Source: Spirulina major PCC 6313 (GTDB lineage Bacteria; Cyanobacteriota; Cyanobacteriia; Cyanobacteriales; Spirulinaceae). Taken from it: 64,000 bases of DNA. Position 1 is the first letter of the stretch. Every line of letters begins with the position of its first letter. A program made the translations under genes and the position numbers. Under the pieces are notes generated by a model, which ran no database searches, had not been told where the DNA came from, and was given only the letters and a program-made list of their open reading frames with translations. The DNA lies in assembly GCF_001890765.1 (NCBI RefSeq), contig NZ_KV878783.1, positions 2,627,840 to 2,691,839 on the forward strand. The letters run 5' to 3'. Of this stretch, positions 45,489-53,627 are shown piece after piece.

Positions 45489-46412
45489 TCACGCCGCGAG
45501 CACGTCTTGAATTGCGGTTTGGGCGGTGGGGTATTGGTAGGTAAACTCTAAGTCACTCACGGCCTTAGGTAACACCTGCTGCCCTTCGAGCACCACGATC
45601 GCACCATCACCGAGTAGGGTTTCAATCACAAAACTCGGTACGGGCAACCACGACGGCCGCCCCATTTCCTCACCGAGCACCCGGCAAAAGTCTTCCATGC
45701 GTAGCGGATTCGGAGCCGTGGCATTGTAAACCCCGCTCATCTGCGGGTCTTGGATGGCCTTGAGGATTAAATTCACCACATCTTCACGGTGAATCCAGGA
45801 AAACCACTGTTTCCCCGTCCCAATCGGCCCACCGGCAAAGAGTTTAAACGGAGGAATCATTTTGGCGATCGCCCCCCCATTTCCCAACACAATCCCAAAC
45901 CGAAAAATCACCGTGCGCACCCCGGCCGCCTCTGCCTGCTGGGCCGCCGCCTCCCAGCCTTGGCAAATCGACGCGAGAAAATCATCCCCCGGTGCGCTGG
46001 TTTCGGTAAACGTCGCCGTCTCACTCGTGCCGTAATAGCCAATCGCCGACGCATTGATCAAAACGGGCGGCTTGGGGTCGGCTTGGTGAATCGCCTCGAC
46101 AATCTTTTCCGTCCCTTCAATCCGGCTCGTCTTAATCTCATGCTTGCGGGCTGCGGTCCAGCGTTCCTCTGCGATCGGCGCACCGGCCAAATTCACCACC
46201 GCATCACAACCCGCGATCTGTTCTTGCCAGGCTCCCGATTTTTTCGGCGTATATTCCACAATGTCCACCGTCGGAAATGCCGCACTGGGAAATGTTCGCC
46301 GGGCTTGTTCTCCATGACGCGAAAACACTACCACTTGATGCTGATCTGCCGTTAGTTTTTCGACTAGACGACTACCGACAAATCCCGTTGCTCCGGTAAT
46401 TGCAACCTTCAT
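45489..46412 (-). CDS. TIGR01777 family NAD(P)-dependent epimerase-like protein
   Basis: 307 aa SDR-fold protein: ITGATGFVGSRLVEKL nucleotide loop, VVNLAGAPIAEERWTAARKHEIKTSRI region, INASAIGYYG replacing the usual YxxxK active-site arrangement, and FSWIHREDVVNLILKAI. In cyanobacteria it is the 'SulA' homolog, reported to affect cell division; the epithet does not imply relation to E. coli SulA. It lies downstream of psb28 on the same strand with 100 bp between. Function in this organism is inferred from homology only. Confidence 0.9.
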   Translation of the reverse strand: MKVAITGATGFVGSRLVEKLTADQHQVVVFSRHGEQARRTFPSAAFPTVDIVEYTPKKSGAWQEQIAGCDAVVNLAGAPIAEERWTAARKHEIKTSRIEGTEKIVEAIHQADPKPPVLINASAIGYYGTSETATFTETSAPGDDFLASICQGWEAAAQQAEAAGVRTVIFRFGIVLGNGGAIAKMIPPFKLFAGGPIGTGKQWFSWIHREDVVNLILKAIQDPQMSGVYNATAPNPLRMEDFCRVLGEEMGRPSWLPVPSFVIETLLGDGAIVVLEGQQVLPKAVSDLEFTYQYPTAQTAIQDVLAA

Positions 46413-46512
46413 ATTGCTCCCAACTTAATCGCTACTAAAATATTGATGATGTTAAATGGTTAGATTGCCAGCTTTTGAAAACCGAGGGCGTTAAAAACGG
46501 TCATTCAGCCTG

Positions 46513-46881
46513 TTATCGATCTTCATATCCCATTCCGTTCGCTTCTGCATATCGCTCTAGAAATCGCATCACCCGATCCCAGTCTTGAGGCGATTCGATA
46601 TCAATTTGACAGTCTGCACCTAGAATGTCATCTTCTTCATCGGGGCTAACGCGAAAGCGAAAGGAGGAGGGGGTTGCATTGATTTCCCCTTCTTCATCAA
46701 TTAGGTGAACTGTGCCGGTAAATCGTTTCGTAAAACTGTTAAAGAGATCAACGGCTTGGAGGGTTTCAAATTCTAATAAAATATTCCGAATTCCTGATGT
46801 TTTACCTTGCCGTAGTCGAATGTTTGTGAGTGTTTCAGGTATCCCTTCAAAGAACTCAATGCGAGGTTCCACTGTGGCCAT
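46513..46881 (-). CDS. psb28: Photosystem II assembly protein Psb28 (Psb28-2-like)
   Basis: 122 aa. Matches the Psb28 pattern IEFFEGIPETLTNIRLRQGK, LIDEEGEI and the end DWDRVMRFLERYAEANGMGY. Psb28 binds the cytoplasmic side of CP47/cytochrome b559 in PSII assembly intermediates. The start (VEPRIEFFEG), FNSFTKRF and the low match to the main Psb28 (no RGVxExVxPDVRLTRS) make it look like the second paralog, Psb28-2; that is my reading, not certain. It lies between petM and the epimerase gene on the same strand. Confidence 0.85.
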   Translation of the reverse strand: MATVEPRIEFFEGIPETLTNIRLRQGKTSGIRNILLEFETLQAVDLFNSFTKRFTGTVHLIDEEGEINATPSSFRFRVSPDEEDDILGADCQIDIESPQDWDRVMRFLERYAEANGMGYEDR

Positions 46882-46970
46882 GGGTTTGATTGCTGAAATT
46901 GACAGGAGGGTTAGCGGTTTGGAGGTCTAAACTGTTTGTTAATCTTGATGATCACCAATATCAAAAAATG

Positions 46971-46996
46971 GAAAAGGGGCGCAAGAGTTGCGCCCG
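46971..46996 (-). terminator. Intrinsic terminator downstream of petM
   Basis: On the minus strand GGGCGCAA-CTC-TTGCGCCC forms an 8-bp stem with a 3-nt loop, followed by C and TTTT. It lies 26 bp past the petM stop and separates it from psb28. Confidence 0.85.
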
Positions 46997-47021
46997 ATGT
47001 TTTCCGGTCTCAACTGCCAAT

Positions 47022-47135
47022 TTATTCGGCTTCGCCGCCTTGGAGTTTTAAAAGGAAAAAGCCTAGTCCTAACCCCACTAAGATGAGGGTGAAAGACAAC
47101 ACAGCGGCGTTAATCATGAGATCGTGAGCGTTCAT
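47022..47135 (-). CDS. petM: Cytochrome b6f complex subunit PetM
   Basis: 37 aa, read directly from the minus strand since it is too short for routine ORF calling. It begins MNAHDLMINAAVL, has a single transmembrane helix (FTLILVGLGLGFFLLK) and ends KLQGGEAE, the conserved PetM tail. A GGAG Shine-Dalgarno is 9 bases upstream of ATG 47135. PetM is a small peripheral subunit of the thylakoid cytochrome b6f complex that stabilises the dimer and influences electron transfer. It is alone on its transcript, ending at the terminator at 46971. Confidence 0.9.
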   Translation of the reverse strand: MNAHDLMINAAVLSFTLILVGLGLGFFLLKLQGGEAE

Positions 47136-47245
47136 GCTGTTAAACTCCGTAAATGATCGATTGATAATGAAATAATGAAATTTCGCTTAATGTTCCATTG
47201 TAGGGGAAGTTGGAAGCGGAACCATGGTTAATCGAGGGGGGAGAG

Positions 47246-48262
47246 ATGAAACGATCGCAGCTAATCATTCCAGTGGGAGATCCGGCGGGGATTGGCCCGG
47301 AAGTAGTCTTGAAAGCCTTGGCCGATCCGGCGATCGCGTCTCGGTGCGGGGTGACGTTGGTGGGGACGCGATCGCACCTCGAAGCGACCTATCACGCCCT
47401 GAAACAGGCCGATCTTGCTGATCCGGCTCAGTTTCCTGTGATTGATTTGCCCCTAGACAGTGCCGCGATCGCAGGGGAGGGCAGTGCTACAACGGGGGCG
47501 GCGAGTTTTGCCTATCTTGACCGGGCGATTACGGAAGCGATCGCCGGGCAGTACGCGGGCATCGTTACTGCCCCGATCGCGAAACATCTGTGGCAGGCGG
47601 CGGGGCATGATTTCCCCGGCCAAACGGAGGTTTTGGCGATGCGGGCGGGGGTGGAGCGGTTCGGGATGGCGTTTGTGGCGCGATCGCCCTACACCGGTTG
47701 GCCATTGATCACCCTGTTGGCCACCACCCATATCCCCCTCCGCACCGTTCCCGATGCGCTCACCCCGGATCTGATGGGGCGTAAACTGGATTTGCTCCTG
47801 GATTGTTTAAGCCGCGATTTTGGCATCCCTGCGCCGACCGTTGCGATCGCGGGACTCAACCCCCACAGCGGCGAAGCGGGTAAACTCGGCACGGAAGAAC
47901 AGGACTGGCTCATCTCCTGGCTGGAGCGAGAACGGCGCGATCGCCCCACGGTCAAGCTCATCGGCCCCGTTCCCCCCGATACCCTCTGGGTCAAACCCGG
48001 TCAAGCCTGGTTTCGCAATGCCCAAACCCCCGGCCTCGCCGATGCCTATCTCGCCCTCTACCATGATCAAGGCTTAATTCCGGTGAAATTAATGGGCTTC
48101 GACCAAGCGATCAACACCACCATCGGCCTCCCCTTTATCCGCACCTCTCCTGACCACGGCACAGCGTTTGATATTGCCGGGCAGGGGGTGGCCAATCCCG
48201 CCAGCATGAAAGCCGCGATTCTCCTCGCGGCGGAACTGGCCGAACGTCGTCAGGGGCGATAG
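47246..48262 (+). CDS. pdxA: 4-hydroxythreonine-4-phosphate dehydrogenase
   Basis: 338 aa from ATG 47246; the frame is open upstream but the purine-rich AGGGGGGAGAG directly ahead is a good ribosome-binding site. Motifs: [16 protein letters not shown], the metal-binding [18 protein letters not shown], and the second His in [15 protein letters not shown] and in [13 protein letters not shown]. PdxA makes 3-amino-2-oxopropyl phosphate for DXP-dependent pyridoxal phosphate synthesis. Convergent with glycerate kinase, overlapping by 13 bp. Confidence 0.95.
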   Translation: MKRSQLIIPVGDPAGIGPEVVLKALADPAIASRCGVTLVGTRSHLEATYHALKQADLADPAQFPVIDLPLDSAAIAGEGSATTGAASFAYLDRAITEAIAGQYAGIVTAPIAKHLWQAAGHDFPGQTEVLAMRAGVERFGMAFVARSPYTGWPLITLLATTHIPLRTVPDALTPDLMGRKLDLLLDCLSRDFGIPAPTVAIAGLNPHSGEAGKLGTEEQDWLISWLERERRDRPTVKLIGPVPPDTLWVKPGQAWFRNAQTPGLADAYLALYHDQGLIPVKLMGFDQAINTTIGLPFIRTSPDHGTAFDIAGQGVANPASMKAAILLAAELAERRQGR

Positions 48263-49254
48263 ATGCGGCCGAGGGTGCGATCGCGCTCAATTTCCACCAC
48301 CAGATCCGTGAAGAGGGGATTTCTTGTTAGGGGTGTGATGAACAGGTCCGGGTGGAGGGCTTGCCAAAAGTAGGCGACAAATTGCTCAATGTCCGCGTCA
48401 CTCATGCCGGGTTTACCCTGGGCGATCATCTGGTGTTCGGCCTCTTTGCGCCATTGTTGGCTCAATCGATAATCCACGGGATGGAGGATGAGGAGGCGAT
48501 CCAAGCGATGCCAGAGGGGCACATAGTCGAGGAGGCGATCGTTCATGTCACGGGCAAAGGTGCGATCGCGCTCCGTCACAATCGGCTCCGGCGGATCATC
48601 AAACACCCTCGGATCAACCGGTCGCACCCCCACACACCACCCCTCAAAAATCACCACATCTACCCCATCGATCACCTCCGGCGCGGCCTTATCCCCCAAC
48701 CCCCCGACGGCGGATTTATCAAAGCGCGGCACCAACACCGGCAGACGGCGGTGAGCTTGGCGCAGTGTATCGAGCAAGTCAATCCCGATCGCCACATCAT
48801 GGGTTCCCGGTGGCCCCCGCCAAATTAAGCGCGGATCGGCTTGCTGGAGTTGTTGGCGTTCAAGGTAGGACTTGTAGAGGTCATCAAGGGAGAACTGCAC
48901 CGAACGGCAATCGAACGAGTCCAAAATCAGGCCAAGAATGCGGGCGAGGGTGGTTTTGCCCGTGCCTTGACCGCCGAGCATCCCTTGCACGACGGGACGG
49001 CCCAGGGTTTCGCGATCGCGAATCAAGGTTTGCGCCAGAGGTAGCCAGAGATTCCACAAATCGGCGGCAATGCGATCGCGATCGGTGAGGCCGAGGGCGT
49101 GGCAGTCCGGCAGGAGAGCCGGAAATAGGGTGCAAAAGTGGTGCGATCGCGCCTCAAATTCCGCCGTCAGGGGTGCGATCGTAAACGCCCCCGCTGGATC
49201 AGCCTGGGCCTGTGCCGTGGTTAGGTAGCGTTGCACCTCATCCGCCTGAAGCAT
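48250..49254 (-). CDS. Plant-type D-glycerate 3-kinase
   Basis: 334 aa from ATG 49254 (a GTG at 49263 is possible). P-loop kinase: [13 protein letters not shown] (Walker A), [18 protein letters not shown] and [13 protein letters not shown], all as in GLYK. It returns glycerate from photorespiration to the Calvin-Benson cycle as 3-phosphoglycerate. The C-terminus ([16 protein letters not shown]) is family-typical. No other photorespiratory gene is close. The 3' end overlaps pdxA by 13 bp. Confidence 0.9.
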   Translation of the reverse strand: MLQADEVQRYLTTAQAQADPAGAFTIAPLTAEFEARSHHFCTLFPALLPDCHALGLTDRDRIAADLWNLWLPLAQTLIRDRETLGRPVVQGMLGGQGTGKTTLARILGLILDSFDCRSVQFSLDDLYKSYLERQQLQQADPRLIWRGPPGTHDVAIGIDLLDTLRQAHRRLPVLVPRFDKSAVGGLGDKAAPEVIDGVDVVIFEGWCVGVRPVDPRVFDDPPEPIVTERDRTFARDMNDRLLDYVPLWHRLDRLLILHPVDYRLSQQWRKEAEHQMIAQGKPGMSDADIEQFVAYFWQALHPDLFITPLTRNPLFTDLVVEIERDRTLGRIYRP

Positions 49255-49460
49255 AGCAAACACATTGATCTAGGGTAATGATTGTGATTGTATCGAGTCG
49301 TTGGGTTTGTTTAGATTTCCTCAATCATTAGGCAGTCCGACCCGAAAATAATTTGCTAACATACCCTGTACATCTTGACCGATTGCTCAATCATTCAAGC
49401 TGATCCAGAATCGGTGTTGTGCTTTAGAATCCTGGACTTCAGCACCCAATTTTCGCCCCT

Positions 49461-50810
49461 ATGAAACTCCGTAATCTTGTTCGGAACGTGAGACGGTGGT
49501 ATGTAGAGACCCCAGAGCGGGCCTTAGATGAAGCATATCAGGCAGCATTGAAAATTAAAGCCATCGAGGACGAGCATTTTCAGGGTCAAGCGGTGGGGTT
49601 CGCGACGGCATCGGACTACAGCGATCGCGTCCTCTCCTATTTCAAAGCCGAAGTTAAAAACAACATCACGGCGATCAACGTGCGCCTCGCGGAATTTCGC
49701 GCCACACGGATCTTCTTGGGGGGGAGCGATCGCCCCACCTCCCTCTTTTACGACACCACCATCCAAGAACGCTCCGCCATCATCATCGAAAAACTCAACT
49801 TCATCGACGGCATCCTCGCCCACTACACCCCCCCCACCCAGCCCGACCCCAAAAAAGCCCTCTCCCTCACCACCATCCCCCCCCAATCCCAAGCCGCTGT
49901 TCCCCAAGATCCCCAGAAAAAAAACTTTTGGGGCAAAGCATCCCCCCCGGTTCCCGTCCCGCCTAGCGATCGCCCCGCCAAACCTAACCTCTCCAGCGCC
50001 GCCGAAAAAACCGGAGCCGTCCCCCGCTCCATCCTCAACACCTTCAGCCGCGTCAAACGGGAACTCGACCCCCAATCCCTCGGCACCGAAGGGGAAGTGG
50101 TGCAAAAATTTCGCCAAGCCCGCGATCGCACTGCGATCGCCGTTAAATTCCTCCTCCTCTTGGTGATCATCCCCCTCCTCACCCACCAAATCACCAAAAC
50201 CTTCCTGATTGCACCGATCATCGAACAAAACTTCTTCTCCCACACCAGCGACATCGTCTTTCTCAACCAAGACCTCCAAGCAGAAGCCTTCGTCGAACTA
50301 GAGCAATACGAAAAAAGCCTCCGCCTCAGCACCATGCTCGGCCTTACGCCCCCCCTTTCCGAGTCAGAGCGTGAAGAAAAAGTTAAAGAGAAAGCGATCG
50401 AAGTCGCCGAGGAATATCGCCACGCAGGAGCCAATGCTGTCTCCAACATCTTCGCGGATCTCTGTTCTCTTCTCGCCTTTGCCGGGGTCATCGTCGCCAG
50501 TCGCCGCGAAATTCAAATCCTCAAAGACTTCATTGATGAAATCATTTACGGCCTCAGCGATTCCGCCAAAGCCTTTTTAATCATTCTCTTTACCGATATG
50601 TTCGTCGGCTTCCACTCCCCCCACGGTTGGGAAGTCATTCTAGAAGGCATCTCCCATCACTTCGGCCTCCCCGAAAGCCGCGAATTCAATTTCCTCTTCA
50701 TCGCCACCTTCCCCGTGATCCTCGACACAGTTTTAAAATACTGGATTTTCCGCTACCTCAACCGCATTTCCCCCTCCGCCGTCGCCACCTACAAAACCAT
50801 GAACGAGTAG
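49461..50810 (+). CDS. pcxA: Proton extrusion protein PcxA (CemA family)
   Basis: 449 aa. The C-terminal half has four transmembrane segments (FLLLLVIIPLLTHQITKTF, SNIFADLCSLLAFAGVIVA, AFLIILFTDMFVGFHSPHGWE, FLFIATFPVILDTVLKYWIF) and the CemA end RYLNRISPSAVATYKTMNE. The N-terminal half (RRWYVETPERALDEAYQAALKIKAIED) is soluble and coiled, with a Pro-rich linker. PcxA is needed for light-dependent net proton extrusion and indirectly CO2/Na uptake. It stands alone; the AIPR gene starts 59 bp downstream. Confidence 0.95.
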   Translation: MKLRNLVRNVRRWYVETPERALDEAYQAALKIKAIEDEHFQGQAVGFATASDYSDRVLSYFKAEVKNNITAINVRLAEFRATRIFLGGSDRPTSLFYDTTIQERSAIIIEKLNFIDGILAHYTPPTQPDPKKALSLTTIPPQSQAAVPQDPQKKNFWGKASPPVPVPPSDRPAKPNLSSAAEKTGAVPRSILNTFSRVKRELDPQSLGTEGEVVQKFRQARDRTAIAVKFLLLLVIIPLLTHQITKTFLIAPIIEQNFFSHTSDIVFLNQDLQAEAFVELEQYEKSLRLSTMLGLTPPLSESEREEKVKEKAIEVAEEYRHAGANAVSNIFADLCSLLAFAGVIVASRREIQILKDFIDEIIYGLSDSAKAFLIILFTDMFVGFHSPHGWEVILEGISHHFGLPESREFNFLFIATFPVILDTVLKYWIFRYLNRISPSAVATYKTMNE

Positions 50811-50869
50811 CAACGTGCAGCGTGCGACAGGATTCCGCTTAACCAACACCGCCAGCCAAATATGACTGT

Positions 50870-52564
50870 ATGAATATCAACGCTTCTATCATTGATCAGC
50901 GTCTTGCCTCAGTCATGGAGACGATTCGCCCACAAGCCATTCAAGAACTAGGCATTCGTGATGAAACTCGACTGAAATCATTGGCGTTTGTCTACCTCTG
51001 TGTGCAAACCCTTTTAGATTTAGAAGCGGATGAGACGTTTGATTGTTTAACCGAGGGAGGTGGGGATTTCGGGGTTGATGCCATGCATATTTCTGAGGAA
51101 TTAGATGGAGAATTTACGGTCAGTTTATTTCAGGCTAAATACAAGTCTAAATTAACCGGAGATGCCAATTTCCCCGAAACTGGGATTACCAGTGTGATTA
51201 ACGCGATTCAGTCTCTGTTTAATCCCGCCGCCCGCCTTGATGCGATCAATCAACGTTTGCTTGTGAAAGTCGAAGCCGCCCGGAGTTTAATTCGCGATGG
51301 CTATATTCCGCAGGTGCGGGTGTTGGCCTGTAGTAACGGTTTAAGCTGGAACGCCGCAGCCCAGGAGGCGATCGCACGAGCCGGATTTGGGGAGCAAGTG
51401 ACCTGGGAACATGTTAACCACGATCGCTTGGTGAAAATTCTGCAAGCATCGCGGCCGGTGCGGGAAACATTGCAACTGAGTGGGAAAGCGATCGTTGAAG
51501 ATATGAATTTTAGCCGCGTGCTCGTGGGAAAAATTGCGGTCACTGAAATTGCTACTCTCATTGAGCGACATGGGGAACGTTTACTAGAGCGTAATATTCG
51601 CCGCTATTTAGGCTTACAAGGCAACCGCGTCAACGAGGGAATTCGTGAAACATTGATGAGTGAGGAAAAGCAGAATTTCTATTTTTACAATAATGGCGTG
51701 ACGCTGACCTGTGATAATTTTTCCTACAACGCTTTGCAAAGTGGTGACTATCAGGTGCGGGTTGAGAATTTACAAATCATCAACGGCGGTCAAACCTGCA
51801 TGACGATTTTTAAAACGGCTCAGGAACCCAATTTGCTCTATCACAACACCCACGCTTATGTTTTGTTGCGCCTGTATCAACTCCCCCCGGAAAATGAAGA
51901 GTTAGTCCAACAAATCACCTATGCAGCGAACAGTCAAAATCCCGTAGATCTCAAGGATTTACGAGCTAATGATCAACGACAACAACAGTTAGAACTAGAT
52001 CTTGAGCAGTTGGGGTTTACCTATCGGCGGAAGCGTTCTCACACCAGTGTTCGGCCCGCTGATATTACGTCAAGTGTTGCGGCGGTGGCGGTGCTGGCCG
52101 TGTGGAGACAAAAACCCCATCAGGCTAAATTTTTCTCCCGTGAGCATTTCGGCAAACTCTACGATGTGATTTTTACTGACCAACTGAATGGAACCCAAGT
52201 GGCGATCGCGGTTCAACTATATCGCCTGGCGGAAAATCGCCGTAAACGCCCTGATCCTGATGACCCGCTGTTTGTGCGTTATGCCTCCTGTTTTATTGCG
52301 ATGCAAATGGGGCGGCGCGTGCTGGCGGCGTTGAACTGTTCCCTAGACATGGTGAGCCATCACCAATTCAAACCCGCTCAACAGTTGATTGAGCAACAGG
52401 GTGGGGCCTATTTTACGGCGGCAGTCCAGGATATTCAGCGGGCATTGCAGCGGCTTTACGGCTCACAAGACCTGTCCTTGCAGCAGCTTGCGGCAACGTT
52501 TCGGCGGGGCGATTTGATCAGTATTCTTCAGGCTGAGGAACGGGTTAGCGAAAGTGGCAGGTGA
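50870..52564 (+). CDS. AIPR-family protein (phage-resistance-like) with nuclease-like N-terminus
   Basis: 564 aa. AIPR hallmark motifs NFYFYNNGVTL (269-279) and IINGGQT (303-309) with AANSQNPVDLKDLRANDQRQQQLE after them. The family is named for an abortive-infection phage resistance protein. The N-terminal 100 residues show GGGDFGVDAMHI (D66, D70) followed by FTVSLFQAKYK (Q88, K90), the layout of a PD-(D/E)XK (Mrr-like) nuclease core with Q in place of E. No restriction-modification genes flank it, so it would act alone. Its end overlaps sodX by 20 bp. Confidence 0.8.
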   Translation: MNINASIIDQRLASVMETIRPQAIQELGIRDETRLKSLAFVYLCVQTLLDLEADETFDCLTEGGGDFGVDAMHISEELDGEFTVSLFQAKYKSKLTGDANFPETGITSVINAIQSLFNPAARLDAINQRLLVKVEAARSLIRDGYIPQVRVLACSNGLSWNAAAQEAIARAGFGEQVTWEHVNHDRLVKILQASRPVRETLQLSGKAIVEDMNFSRVLVGKIAVTEIATLIERHGERLLERNIRRYLGLQGNRVNEGIRETLMSEEKQNFYFYNNGVTLTCDNFSYNALQSGDYQVRVENLQIINGGQTCMTIFKTAQEPNLLYHNTHAYVLLRLYQLPPENEELVQQITYAANSQNPVDLKDLRANDQRQQQLELDLEQLGFTYRRKRSHTSVRPADITSSVAAVAVLAVWRQKPHQAKFFSREHFGKLYDVIFTDQLNGTQVAIAVQLYRLAENRRKRPDPDDPLFVRYASCFIAMQMGRRVLAALNCSLDMVSHHQFKPAQQLIEQQGGAYFTAAVQDIQRALQRLYGSQDLSLQQLAATFRRGDLISILQAEERVSESGR

Positions 52565-52901
52565 TGCGGCCGAGGAGGTGCGATCGCGCTACGGGGCCAA
52601 ACTGGCGGCTATCGGTGCTTTCCCCTGGATTGTCGCCGTAGATCCAAAATTCAGCGCCGGTGGGTGTGGGTAGAATTTCCCCGACCCGCTTCACCATCTG
52701 CAACGCGGGCCGGTGGGGATGCTGCACGATCGCAATGTCCCCGACCTGGGGCGATCGCTGCTGATAGGCCCTCGGATTCACCAGCACCTCGTCCCCCGGC
52801 TCCAACAGGGGCAGCATCGATCGCCCCTCAACGCGCCACCGCCGCCGCCGCCGCAACAGCCACAAGCTAAATTCCCAGCCCGAACAATCCGGTAATGCCA
52901 T
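52545..52901 (-). CDS. sodX: Nickel-type superoxide dismutase maturation protease
   Basis: 118 aa S26 signal-peptidase-like enzyme with catalytic S28 (VEGRSMLPLLEPGD) and K71 (MVKRVGEI), and GDNPGESTDSRQFGPV in the third conserved box. Next to sodN this is SodX, which removes the SodN propeptide to expose the nickel-binding His1. There is no clear membrane anchor; a basic RRRRRWRVEGR patch precedes the active site. A terminator-like hairpin lies between sodN and this gene. Confidence 0.9.
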   Translation of the reverse strand: MALPDCSGWEFSLWLLRRRRRWRVEGRSMLPLLEPGDEVLVNPRAYQQRSPQVGDIAIVQHPHRPALQMVKRVGEILPTPTGAEFWIYGDNPGESTDSRQFGPVARSHLLGRITCHFR

Positions 52902-52921
52902 GCGATCGCTCCCCCATCCCC

Positions 52922-52943
52922 AAAAAAGCAGGGATAGCCCTGC
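52922..52943 (-). terminator. Terminator-like hairpin between sodN and sodX
   Basis: On the minus strand GCAGGG-CTAT-CCCTGC is followed by TTTTTT. It lies about 70 bp after the sodN stop and 20 bp before the sodX start, so it probably reduces read-through and sets a lower level of protease than of SOD. A second, overlapping stem GGGATAG/CTATCCC is possible. Confidence 0.8.
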
Positions 52944-53015
52944 GACTATCCCTTCGGATCAATCCGATTAAATCACTTGTTCAGACAGCACAACGCCGCC
53001 TGAGGGTTAAGCGAG

Positions 53016-53477
53016 TTAGCTAGCGGTGACCCATGCCACATCTTTGCCTTTGCTGCTCCAGAACATGGTGTGAATCTTTTGAACCGCCGCCATCAGTTCT
53101 TCAGCGTGCTCTTTGCTCACTTCCACTTTGCACGCGGAGCAGAGTTTGGTGGCTTTCCAGAAGGTGTCGTGGAGGTCGGGGAATTGTTCGAGATGAACCG
53201 GCTTGAAATAGTCCGTCCAGAGAATGAGCAATTCTTCTTTGGTTTTTTGGGCTTGCTCTTCTTTGATGGCGATGTAGCGCGAGAGGGTGTTTTGGTACTT
53301 CACAGCATCACCGTCAGATTGCAAGTCCAAAATCTTCTTGGTCATGGATAATACAGCTTCAGCCGTGATCCGAGCCGCAGACGGATCGTAAACGCCGCAG
53401 GGGCCGTCACAGTGCGCCTGAACAGCATCGGTGGCCGGTGCTGCTTGCTTGAGGGTGGAAATGATGTGCTTCAGCAT
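53016..53477 (-). CDS. sodN: Nickel superoxide dismutase
   Basis: 153 aa. The nickel hook HCDGPCGVYDP begins at H22, so residues 1-21 are the propeptide removed by SodX, giving mature His1, Cys2 and Cys6 as ligands. The rest is the four-helix bundle ending in VQKIHTMFWSSKGKD. It disproportionates superoxide in the cytosol without iron or manganese. Common in marine and some other cyanobacteria. The neighbouring sodX on the same strand completes the usual sodN-sodX unit. Confidence 0.97.
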   Translation of the reverse strand: MLKHIISTLKQAAPATDAVQAHCDGPCGVYDPSAARITAEAVLSMTKKILDLQSDGDAVKYQNTLSRYIAIKEEQAQKTKEELLILWTDYFKPVHLEQFPDLHDTFWKATKLCSACKVEVSKEHAEELMAAVQKIHTMFWSSKGKDVAWVTAS

Positions 53478-53627
53478 AGAAATTGCGTTGAGATTATGGG
53501 GTTTAGTGGTGTTGAAGGATTAAATTCAACAGGGTGGAAGAGGTGTAAGGTATCCCCCATCCCCCCATCTAGCTTAGTGTGCTGGGGTAAACCTCGACAA
53601 GGGGGGCAGGGTTTCGAGGGGGATGGC

